Below are positions 17,601 to 27,655 of a stretch of 43,890 bases of DNA, piece by piece. The position numbers and the translations under genes are program-made. A model generated the notes under the pieces. That model made no database searches. It had not been told where the DNA came from and saw only the letters and a program-made list of their open reading frames with translations. Source of the stretch: Pelomyxa schiedti. Its lineage: Eukaryota; Evosea; Pelobiontida; Pelomyxidae. The DNA lies in assembly GCA_020536535.1 (NCBI GenBank), contig JAHLWZ010000931.1, forward strand, positions 1-43,890, given 5' to 3'. The first letter of the stretch is position 1. Each line of letters begins with the position of its first letter.

Positions 17601-20600
17601 TCGTTGAGACTCCTGGTGAAGGTTGTCTTTGTAAATAGTTCATTGTAGTCCGGGGCTGGAGTGAGGAGAGGATTAGAGCCAGTACTATCTTCACTGAAAA
17701 CGAGATACTTCTTCTCCAAGAAAGTATTTATAACCCTGTTGAAAGTTAAACAAGTACAAAACTGATCAAAGGTTGTACTTGTGCAGATCGAAAGAAAACA
17801 CAAGATTACAGAACTGATCCAAGGCGACTTGCATTGATGTAACTTTGAAAGAGAGATTGGCTGGAAGTTCTCCAACATCATCTTCCTCCTCCCCTGGACC
17901 CCGTGCACCTTTTGAAGGCCTGCCTCCCATTCCCCCCTTGCCTCCTGCTGGTCGAGGTTGTACATGAATTGCTGAAAGGCTGTCAACCACAGTCATCAAT
18001 CTCGTTGACAAAGCGGAAGCTGCTGTGATGTCAAACTTACTCAGAAACTCTGGCAATTTTGCTAGCTCAATTCCCTCTATGGCATGAATTCGCGCTTGCC
18101 GCAGCATTTGACTGCAAAGTTTGCTGAAATTTGTGGTTTGCAGTACTATTTCAGTGCCACTCAACTGGGACACAGCCGCCATACACTCAGATATCCAAGA
18201 ATGAACGAATGGGTGGCTGTCGTACCGTTCATATATAAATTGCAAGTGCTTTCCTGTGAGTAGATCTGTATTAAGGAGGAAACTCAGGTGCTGGGGCGCC
18301 TCTGCAACGAAGTATGACACAATTTCAGAACATAACTTCTCATTCGCAGCAAGAAGTTGAGCCAATTCATTTCTTCCTTCGACATCCAGTAGACCTTGTG
18401 TGTCCAGGTGTGCAAGTGCAAGAGCCCAAGTCAACTCCGCAGGGACATCAGCCCTGCTTGCCAGTTTTAGTAGGGCTTCTCTTTTTGCATTGGACCCAGA
18501 ACGAGTGCCATCTAAAAATCTCGCCCAAAAGAAACTGTCTCCAGCACGAGCCCAGACGTCCAATTTGAGAAGAGCAGGCTCTGGAAGGAAGACAAGAACA
18601 TCATCAAGAAATCCTTCTTCCATTTCCTCTGCCTGGCATATGTCAAGTAACTGCTCTATCGCCTTGGCAAGAAGACCTTGGTCAGATTGGTGGCTGTGAG
18701 GGATTAGTAAAGACAAAATAATGTCAGAAATATGTAAGCTTACAATAGAGCTTGTATTGCACTTTTGATAATAGTGGCGTTTGATGTGAGTACATCGTGT
18801 CTTCCCCGGTTTGCTTGCAGTATAGAACTTTTTTCTATGAGTAAAGCATAATTGGAGAACGAAGTCTTACTGAGTGCAGGATAGGAGTGATGATGGAGAG
18901 CTGTGTACGGTGGTAGTCCTTAGAAGTTTACAAACGCTTATCAGCGTATCAGCATCAGAACCTGTGAAACTCCTCCTCATTATGCCTGGCTTTATGCCCT
19001 CAAGAACAAGTCTTGCCACATCAGCACCTCCATGGACTAAGATGCTGGACAAATTATCTAAACTTAAACTGCGGAACTTCCGAAGCAGTCTGTGAAAACT
19101 CTTAATTTTCAGGGGGAAATGGAACGTACTCACGTTTTAAGTACATCAGGAAGAAGATTCGGATGTGTGTGTTCGAAAATTAGTGGCAGGATTTCTGTTG
19201 ACGGAGCTTCAAGGCTTTCCACAATGGCCAATGTCAGTTGTGGTTCCCTTGCTTTCAACCAAGAGAGTTTAATTGACTCCGATACTCTTGGAAGAAGATT
19301 TTGCATGCAATGCATTTGGTAATCATACAAATACTCGCCAAGCTGGTCTTTTTTGAATTTGGTGTACACAAGACGAAGGCAGGGTTCCCAGCGGGTAGGA
19401 TCACGCCATTCACTGAAAGTCGTAAGCTGCACCAGCACATCCATGGTCAACTCAATATAGGGGTTGAGAGACAAGTTGACATAAGTATCAAGATCACTTT
19501 TTTTCTCACGTTACTATTTTGGAGAAGTTCTTTAAGGGGACATACTTTGAACAGAGAAGTTGGAGTACTTCATCAGAAGTAAGGTCGCGTCTTGTTGCCA
19601 AGTTCCTCTGAATTTTGTAAAAGGATGCATCGGTGTAGCCGAACAACTGTTTTCTAATGGCAGGACATAGCACACTAGACTCAGGATTTTCTGGAACAGG
19701 GTCCGAGGCATGGTTCAGGGCTAACCCAGCCAACAAAGTAATAGCACGACGATCATTGGGTTTGCGGGCGAGAAGTTTCCTCGCTTCTTCAACGTATTTT
19801 AGTTGGACTTCCCACTTGGATTCCGAGGTCAAGGCCATTGCCACAACATCGCAGTCTGCATGTCGAAGTAACCGTTCTCGAACAGTGATGGGTAATTGCT
19901 TGCACTGCCCAAGGTACTCTATCAAAAGAGGATTTGCCAAGTAGTAACGATAAAAGCGGGCTGCTAAGGTGTTGAACCGCAATTGCAGGAGAGCGTCAAC
20001 ATTTACTTCGTTCTCTTCATCATCCGGTTGGAGAATCATCGATTCCTGGTAGAACAGTTAAGTTTGAGGAAGATATTACACAGAGTTACCTGTTCATCTT
20101 CAGTGAAATTCATGCCCCGTATCAGATCAGTTGATACCGCCAGGGAAATGTTATTGCGATCTGGATAGAACTTTGAATAGGACAGCAGAGACATTACAGT
20201 ATCTTTCAGCAACGTCTTACGCTGTGCCAACCCTAACATAACGTCCTTGTTTGAAAAACAGTGTTGGAGAAGTAACGCTTCAGACACGTGAGGATTAGCA
20301 CCAATAGCGTGGCAAAACTTAGTAGAGAACTTGACATTTGATGTGACAGCAATCTGAGTTATACCCTGGGACGACCACAGAGGCATAGAGGCGATGTCAG
20401 CGAGTGCTGAATGCATCATTCCAACATCTTGTCTCGTCAGAGTTACACTCGGTTTTGCACTTGTTGGGGCTCGCTTTCTTAGTATTCGTCCCAAACCGAA
20501 GAGGTCATTGTCATCACTTCCACTGCCATTACTATCTTCAGAACTTTCATTATCCTCTTCCTCCTCGTCTTCAACTTCGTACTGGTCAGAATCGTCTCCA

Positions 20601-21725
20601 CCGTTGGTATCCAGCAGAGTTCCGCATCTCGTAACTAAAGCAAGTGTTGGACCAGATAAATCTTCGTCAGGGTTATTTGCCGCCCGTGCAGTGATGTATG
20701 CTTTCAGGGTCTGAATTGCATCTCCACTGGAGCAATGCGGTATTACCACGTCACTTACAAGAGGAAGAGTGAAACAAGGAGATTGCAACAAGGCAGGAAG
20801 TAAAGCAGAAAACACTCGCTTCCGCCCTTCCTGAGAACTGGAAGAGCCAAATGTAGTGCAAAAAGCTCGAGCATGTGAGCGGAACCGTTCCCTCCACTCT
20901 GTGGCACCCCATGGAACCCTCCAGTCAATACTGAACAATAATCCCCACATTTCCATCTGGTCAGCTAGGGCAACATGTTCATTTGCGGGAGCTTTCGCCG
21001 GCGCGGGGCGTGGGGCAGGCGTAGTGCCTCGACCTCTGCCCCTCCCCAGTCCTGTGCCAGTAGTCGAGGTAGTTTCGGTGTCTCCCAGGAACTTCAACAG
21101 AGGAGCTGCATCCGGCGATCTGTACTGTTCTGGTCTACGAAGTAAAATGAACTTGACCAGCTCGGGACTATCCGGCATCACACTAAGCAAGTCCATTCTC
21201 CTGGTTGCTTCCAGGACTCTCAACACTTCCACGGTGTGAATAGGTTTTAGAGCAGGAGAGGCGGGGGTGGTAGTAGGTGAGGTTGATGATAGTAGCAACT
21301 GCGATGTAGTAATTTTAGCAAGTGCCGCGCACAATTCCTGAGCAAGATTAAAGCCTCCATGGTAGATCATATATCTGGGTAAAACTTAGAAAAAAAAAGT
21401 TTTGCAACAACAAAATCACGCACTCTATTTAAAAAATGAAATTAAGATATGCTTCAAATCACCTGAACTCGTTCGCAGAGAGCTCGGATATAGTCTTGTC
21501 AATCACAGCAGATCTCAACATTCCCCTAGCCACGTCGCGAAGCCGGAAGCACAAGTGACCAGCGTACGGGTCCAATTGCGTCAAAACCCTTGGATCAGCC
21601 GGTGCAGTCGGAGTTGACCCCGGTGTCGGATTTTGAGGTACCACAGGCGGGGTATGTGGTTGTACAGGATCTACGTGCATACCTCTAGCTGTTGGATCTT
21701 CCGCTACTCCCTCCTTTCGCAACAT
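14633..21725 (-). CDS. Very large multi-exon protein of unknown function
   Basis: A string of minus-strand open frames on adjoining exons, from ATG 21725 (MLRKEGVAEDPTARG) to TAG at 14633-14635. Introns that close in frame by eye: 21375-21462, 20046-20089, 17736-17778, 17415-17455, 16551-16599, 15832-15872 and 15151-15196. The product is roughly 1,900-2,000 residues and mostly predicted helical, suggesting an alpha-solenoid scaffold. It has a Pro-rich N-terminus, a Gly-Arg linker (about 21,030), an acidic tract (20,500-20,590), a Gly/Arg stretch (17,880-17,960) and a Pro/Ala/Thr linker (15,600-15,690). Near the end, IAHELAHYIQ (about 15,450) fits the HExxH zinc-protease pattern, perhaps by chance. 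An in-frame TAG near 16,273-16,310 is not removed by an obvious intron, and the junction near 18,870-18,910 is unresolved. I recognise no family. Confidence 0.7.
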
Positions 21726-21980
21726 CGTCACAAGCGTCTAGGGGTTTACTTTCTTTTTTTTTTTTTTTGTTCTTTCAGAAATTGGATCTGCTCACGAATT
21801 TCTTTGTCAGAAAACCAATTTGGTTTCGATCCTGTCAAACAAAAGTTTTGGATGTTTCAAAGGACGTCGGTTGTCGGTTTGTTTGTTAGAGGGTAGATCT
21901 TGAGACGTATTGATGACGTAGATGCGGGGTTGTTAACGTAACGTGCGTTTTCTTGTAGGCTCGAGTGCGGTGCATGAGAG
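21726..21980. promoter_or_regulatory. Divergent intergenic region with a T-tract
   Basis: Separates the large unknown gene (minus) from the amylase (plus). It holds a T-run around 21,752-21,768 and an AT/GC-mixed stretch with CGTAACGTGCG near 21,938. No firm core promoter element was identified. Confidence 0.4.
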
Positions 21981-24664
21981 ATGAGGAGAGTTTTTGTTTT
22001 GCTGTTCACTCTCGTGGCGAGTAGCATTTCTACGTCGAGCGATACCCTGGTTCTTGGGGTATTTTTTTTTTGGTTTTTTTCCCCCGACGCTCGTATTCAT
22101 TTTGCACAGGTTGGGCCCTCTTATGTGCAGGAAAGGCCGGGAGTATATAATAAACTTAACGAAGTTGCTGGTGCTACCGTCCTTTATGAAGTGCAAATTG
22201 AGTCTGCAAATGGGTGTGATCCCAATGTTGGATCCCGGAGGCAGCGCTTATCTTGCTCGCGAAAACCTGCTCCAAACATTACCTATCAGGTCTAAACCTT
22301 TTCTTTGAAGACTTTTCCTAACTGCAACAGGCTTTTGATGGCAATCGTAGTAAATGTCCTTATTTGAATTTCCTGGAACAAATTCGGACTGGAACGTTGG
22401 AGGACATGATGGCACAAACTTCAGACTTCCATGAGGGTATCACTTTGAGGTAGTTTAATATTCTCCACGCACAATGTGAAGACAAAATCTTAGGTATATT
22501 AAAGAACGAGTTGGTGCCAGTACCGTGTGGGTGATGCCCTTATTTCCAAATAATGCCCAGTGGAATATTCCAGATCCTTGCGATAATTTGGGTTCTCCGT
22601 ATGCAGTTCGTGACTATTTGCACATCGCCGGTCGGGTTTCTCAGTCTTGCTTCGTGAACAATAAAGACGGTATACACAGTAGCACAACTCCCGACTTTAT
22701 CCCATTTACATGATAGGACACGTTTCTGACAGCTGTTGGGGAAATGATGAATTTGAGCGATTCCTTGAGATAGCCCATAATCTAGGCTTGAGGGTGATTT
22801 TAGACATGGCCTTCAACCACTTCGGTCACCACTATGAGTTTTACGATTACGAGGACTTCATACCTGTTCACAAGCTTGGGAATTTGAATCTACTCTGGGA
22901 CTACGCAACAACATTCGACCGGGGCCTTGTACACCCTCGTTTGCTAGACAAAGAATCTAGTCTTTCAGGTATTTTGAAACTTTCCAAAAGCTCATTTTAA
23001 GCATCCCTTAGAAAATACCTTCTTAACACATATTGCGGCAGAGGTTTCAAGGTTGGTATTATCCATTTTGTTTTGAGTTGTGAATAATGAATAGAATTTG
23101 CCCGGGAATTACTGGAAAGAAACAACTTCAACTTGTCAGCATGAAACGTAATGCACTCGATCACGAATTCGCTTCATGGGATTGCCAACATAGTCCTGAC
23201 TTGTACCTGGAAGCATTTCTTCCTTCTTTCTTTTTGGGTCCCCGAAATTACTCTGAAGAACCTCGACCCGCGCTGAATGCAAGGTCACAGTACACTCGAA
23301 AAGCGTCTCTCTGACATTCCTAAGTGATATCTTTATTGGACAATGGCCAGATGTAAAGTACCTCTATCACCATGAATATCACTGCCAATCATACACGTGT
23401 GTTTCCGCCGGGAAATTTGACTTAACTTTCTAAAGGAAAACTGGACCGTGGGACTTCTATTCAAGTTTTGTAAGAAATCGCGAATATCTTTTCCGTGTAT
23501 TAAATTACTGGGTTTCTCTTGGCGTCGATGGATTCAGGCTCGATCATTCCACGGACTCCGAGTCTGGTTGTTTCCAAGAAATGTGTTATTACACTTATAC
23601 GACAAAGGCTTGGGGCCAAATGAGTGGAAGTATATTATAGGCAAAGTCAATTATTACGATTGGATTCGCAAAGGAAGACCAAGTAATCACATTCCGCCAC
23701 TTTATATGGCTGAGGAGTATTAGTAGGTTTCTTTTCTTATTCTCTTTCTTATTGAGGCATCAGTGATCAACCCGGAATGAACCACGTTGTAGACATAATT
23801 GTTGATGGATTCATTGGAGATGTCCGGTAAATACAATGTTTAAGGTATGCCTTTGTAACGTTATTGTAGATTGGGGAGAGATTGCTCCACTATTTACAAA
23901 GATTCGGGCTGCCTGGAGCTTCAAGTTAACAAAGGCAAGAGATTTGAAGGTCATTCGTTGGTATTACGTGCTTTAGAAACTCACGATGAACCGCGATTGC
24001 TCTCCTACACTGGTATCTTTTCCTATTTTTTTTTTATGAAGCTAACGTAATATACAATAGGGTTCGATGAAATTACTGGTGGTATTTTTTGGAGTGCCAT
24101 TGCTGCTACTCCCGGTACAAGCATGGTTCTTATGGGACAAGAATTTGGTGAACCATGGGGTGTTGGATTTCGCCGTAGTGACTTTCTGCGCTCTCGATTC
24201 CGAGAGACTAGCTCCCCACTTACAGAACTTTACTATCGGTCGTGCCACGCCAGAACTGAACCAGAAAATGCAGCGCTGTGGTCCAATGACTATTACTTGC
24301 TGAGACCGCGTGAATCACCGCAGGAACCCAATCCTCTTGTATATGCAATAGCAAGATGGAATTCAAATGACAATGCTGCTATATTCGCATTTCACTACCT
24401 GTGGGGTGGGAATCACACCGTCTCAGTTTCTTACTTCATACCACCGGACCTGGCTTCGCAAATTCAAATGAAAGGTAATAATAACCTCTTTGCAGTCAAC
24501 TCATTCCTCCAACAGAACAAAACTACTACCAGCTGGTTAATATTCTAAGAAATGACACTTCTCCAAGCCCTTGTATGAAAGGAGCTGACATTATGTGGGA
24601 CTTTCCCGTTACCCTCTCCAACTCCACCAGAGTCCTGTGGTTAAAACTTGTAGAATGCCGATAA
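21981..24664 (+). CDS. Secreted GH13 alpha-amylase-like enzyme, intron-rich
   Basis: ATG at 21981 opens with a signal peptide (RRVFVLLFTLVASSIS). About twelve introns of roughly 40-50 bases were placed by frame, e.g. 22059-22109. The joined product has an N-terminal segment like amylases (VWVMPLFPNN, CDNLGSPYAVRDY), then the four GH13 regions: I, ILDMAFNHFG (22,798-22,827); II, VDGFRLDHST (about 23,526-23,555) with the nucleophile Asp; III, LYMAEEY (about 23,700-23,720) with the acid/base Glu; IV, ETHDEPRL (about 23,976-24,000) with the transition-state Asp. It hydrolyses alpha-1,4-glucans such as starch or glycogen, here probably in the lysosomal or secretory route. The end is TAA at 24662-24664. 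Region IV reads THD rather than the commoner NHD. The final 56 bases overlap the dehydrogenase gene antisense. Confidence 0.88.
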
Positions 24665-26097
24665 AAATTTGCATGAAATGGAACCAAATCTTTGTTTTGA
24701 AAAGAAAATAACATGTTACTCTTCCTACACCCAACTGATACCAACCATGGCCTCCAGTTTGCTCCACAGCAACTCTAAAGCTAGATAAGGAAATATTTTG
24801 GAAAAAGAGTTCTATACTTTGTGTGGGGAGGTCGTACGAAACGCGAGCTGAGGTTGTTTGACAATGACCAACAAAGTATTTACCAGTAACGTGGACTGAT
24901 GGATCTGTGGCAAGCAAATACTATCAAATGCGCCATTGAAGTTAGTCATTGGGAGTAACCAAAATACATTAACAAAGCAACATACCTCGTCGTCCGCTCT
25001 ATCTATTTCTATCCCGCAGCTTCCCCATCCTAAGAGGGAGGAAGGAGGAATAGAAAAAAAACAGGAATGCAAACCAGCACGGAGCATTTTCGTGTTTACT
25101 GTTCCTGGATCCAAACAATTCACCTGGTGCAGGATGTCAATATGAGTAACAAGGCCAATTTAGGGTTATACTTGGTAATGCACTTTAGTGCTCATCTTGG
25201 AGAAGTGAGAGAAACGTAGTATGCAGAGGATTACACACAAAGTAGGTTAAAAGTACATTACATAGCTTGCTAAGACCATAGGATTCATAAGAGCTGTAAT
25301 CATGATCGAACTTTTTTTGGGAATAAGCCAAGGTGAGAGAGTATAACTCGGTATTAAAATACTTGAAGATTGTCAAAATCAATACTGCTTGATTGTGAAA
25401 TGCTACTGACATTAATTACTCGTTGCTCTGAGCCTTGCCACTACAATTAACTCAGAAACATATTCTAGAGTCAGGATACCGCGTGAAAGTGGGGCAAGAA
25501 GTAGATACGTAAGTAGGAAAGGGGCAAGAACATTCACCTGTAATACAACAGTGAGAGTTTTCTCAAAAACAGAACAGGTGTGATAAAATAGAGATGGAGG
25601 ACAAACAGCAAAAGTCATCTCATAACCATCACTGGAAACTTTTCTATTCAACTCAAACACTCCAGCATTGTTGATCAACACGTCTATATGGTCATACCTT
25701 GTGGTACACCATTACAACAGAGCAAATTGACAAACGGATAGAAAAATAGCTCCCCACCGTTGGATAAGTGTCTGTGCCATTTCCCTCACATCAGCAAGCC
25801 TCGAGAAATCAGCCACAACCGAGTCGATTGCAACACCCACAATCCCGCTCCTGGCCACCTCGCGCCTCAGCATGGCCACAGTCTCGGCGACGCGCCTCGC
25901 CGACCTTCCATGCACGACGACCGTGGCTGGTGTGTGGGATAATCGATTACGGGACGATACAACCCTACCGGGTGGTGGCACGAGAACACACTGTTTGGAG
26001 CGTTGAGCGACAGCCTCAAGGCCGTGTGCCTCCCAATGCCATCCGTGCTCCCTGTCACTACGAAAACTCTCTGCTTGTTGGCAGCACTGCCACTCAT
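24609..26097 (-). CDS. Short-chain dehydrogenase/reductase (retinol-dehydrogenase-like)
   Basis: ATG at 26097 begins MSGSAANKQRVFVVTG. Motifs in order: TGSTDGIG cofactor loop (about 26,045); after an intron at about 25927-25991, VVVHGRSARRVAE and VADFSRLADVREM; INNAGVFELN (about 25,660); the catalytic pair Y-G-L-S-K within SYGLSKLCNVL (about 25,265-25,290); and VNCLDPGTVNTKM (about 25,100). This is the classical/extended SDR order of NAD(P)-dependent alcohol or ketone oxidoreductases acting on lipids or retinoids; the substrate is not readable. Small introns separate the motifs. The last exon gives GKYFVGHC and runs to TAA at 24609-24611, 56 bases inside the amylase coding end on the other strand. 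If an unseen intron or earlier stop exists, the overlap would vanish. Confidence 0.82.
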
Positions 26098-26174
26098 AGA
26101 TTGATATCACAGGAAGGTTTTTTTTGTTTTGGGTTTAGATACAGGTGAGTAAATTGGTGGGTGGCTTTGGGGCA

Positions 26175-27380
26175 CTAGCTCTTGTAGATTTTAAGGACAG
26201 AGGAGATGGGGCCACGGCATGTGGGGCAAGTCTTCATGATGGAGGCACACTCGAAGCAGCAAACAAGGTGGGCACATGGTACAAATACAGCGTTGCGCTC
26301 GTGCTCCATGCAAACGGCACATTCATCACTTTGTGAAACCGGAGACGTTGGGTTGGGTGGCACCTGTGTCGGGGTTGTTGGTGTTGGTGTTGGTGGTGGG
26401 GTTGTGGGTGTAGGTGTGGGTGTGGGTGTCACAGCAGGGGGCAGAGTAGGAAATGCTGGCGAGAAAATGGGAGTGGGAGGTAGAGTGGGATATGTTGGCG
26501 TCGGCGAGGGGGGATACAGCGGGGTCGGGGTAGGAGTCTTCGCCACCGGGTCGAAAGGGGAGCTGGAGCCTGTCTCCGGGTCCCAGTACTGCAGGAGGTA
26601 CGCCCTCATGTCCAAGTCGCACAAGTCAAAGTCGCACTCGTCGCACCTCCACCTTTCCATGCCCCCGGTCTGGCGGAAGGCCGTGATCCCCCTGGCGCAC
26701 CCGCGGGGCAGCGCCCTCGCGTCGCAGGCCCAGCCGTTGTCGTTGACCACGTTGAGCAGCGCGTGGTCGTGCACGCTCACGGCGGCCAGCCTGTGGGGCA
26801 TGTCCCGGAGCCTCAGGGCGTCGGCGCACATGTCGCACAGGTCGAAGTCGCACCTCCTGCACCTCCAGCGCGGCAGCCCGCTGGTGTTGCCGCCGGGGCC
26901 GCGGGACCGCGCGCGCTTGCAGCCGCCCGGCAGCTTGCGGCCGTCGCAGCCCCAGCCGTTGTTCCTCGAGGTCCCGAGATATACCAGGGGGTGCGGGTGG
27001 TGCTGGACGCAGACCACGGTCCCGAGGGTTTTGGCCAGCGGCAGGATTATGGGAGGAGGAGGCGCCGCCGCCGGGTCCGCGGCCAACGCCGACGCCGACG
27101 CCAGAGCGGGGCCTGGGGGCACCACCATCATGGCGGCGACGTCGCGGTCGCACAGGTCGTAGTCGCAGGGAACGCAGCGCCAGCGAGGCATGCCTTTGGT
27201 CTGGTTGAAGTCCTTCACGCCGCTGCGGCAGCCGCCGGGGAGGCCGCGGGCGTCGCAGGCCCAGCCGTTGTCGTCGTAGTTGCGGACGAGCGGGTGCGGG
27301 TGGGTCCTCACGGTCACTACGCTTGGGAGCCCCACTGGGTGTGCGGATGAACCAAACAACGAGGAGAAAAAGGTCGCCAT
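26175..27380 (-). CDS. Three DC1-like zinc fingers plus C-terminal RING; probable E3 ubiquitin ligase
   Basis: Single exon, ATG at 27380, 401 residues. Three repeats share DNGW.CD.R.LP.GC ... RWRC..CD.DLCD, at about residues 27-80, 120-180 and 195-255; the Cys/His spacing is of the DC1/C1-like type. A Pro/Thr-rich linker (about residues 265-345) leads to a RING-HC finger, CAVCMEHERNAVFVPCAH then CPTCRG (residues about 353-393). The RING is of the IAP/MULE type, which binds E2 enzymes; DC1-like fingers may bind lipids or protein. The 5' two-thirds (26,600-27,350) is much richer in G+C than its neighbours. It sits 77 bases downstream... of nothing on its own strand but 77 bases before the dehydrogenase start, so that gene's promoter must be short or lie within this gene's 3' end. 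Confidence 0.88.
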   Translation of the reverse strand: MATFFSSLFGSSAHPVGLPSVVTVRTHPHPLVRNYDDNGWACDARGLPGGCRSGVKDFNQTKGMPRWRCVPCDYDLCDRDVAAMMVVPPGPALASASALAADPAAAPPPPIILPLAKTLGTVVCVQHHPHPLVYLGTSRNNGWGCDGRKLPGGCKRARSRGPGGNTSGLPRWRCRRCDFDLCDMCADALRLRDMPHRLAAVSVHDHALLNVVNDNGWACDARALPRGCARGITAFRQTGGMERWRCDECDFDLCDLDMRAYLLQYWDPETGSSSPFDPVAKTPTPTPLYPPSPTPTYPTLPPTPIFSPAFPTLPPAVTPTPTPTPTTPPPTPTPTTPTQVPPNPTSPVSQSDECAVCMEHERNAVFVPCAHLVCCFECASIMKTCPTCRGPISSVLKIYKS

Positions 27381-27655
27381 TGTATTGGCAACACACTCAA
27401 ATTTTGATTATGCTTTGAGAAAGAATAGGGGGACATGTTGTTAGCAGGGTTTCAAAGAAACCCCAGGTTATTATTACCCTTCGTCTCAGGTCCAGCTGAC
27501 CACACCTGATTCACTTCCTCAGCACTCTTCCTGGAGACACCCGTCCCCTTCTCCACAGTGATTGTGGAGCGAATGGGAACCAACGCAATAGATCAGCATC
27601 GTTTCCGATTCTTGAAGTTCAATTTATCGAAGTTAAAGGAAAGGTAGGCCAATTA
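27381..27655. promoter_or_regulatory. Divergent intergenic region, 275 bases
   Basis: Lies between the start codons of the RING gene (minus) and the 820-residue membrane protein (plus). Homopurine and CT-rich stretches occur (27,418-27,435; 27,505-27,560). No definite promoter motif was seen. Confidence 0.4.

Noticed and set aside
19494-19507. A 13-base micro-intron in the giant gene
   Set aside because: A normal intron of about 66 bases using the same region's GTAACG donor and a later AG also keeps frame.
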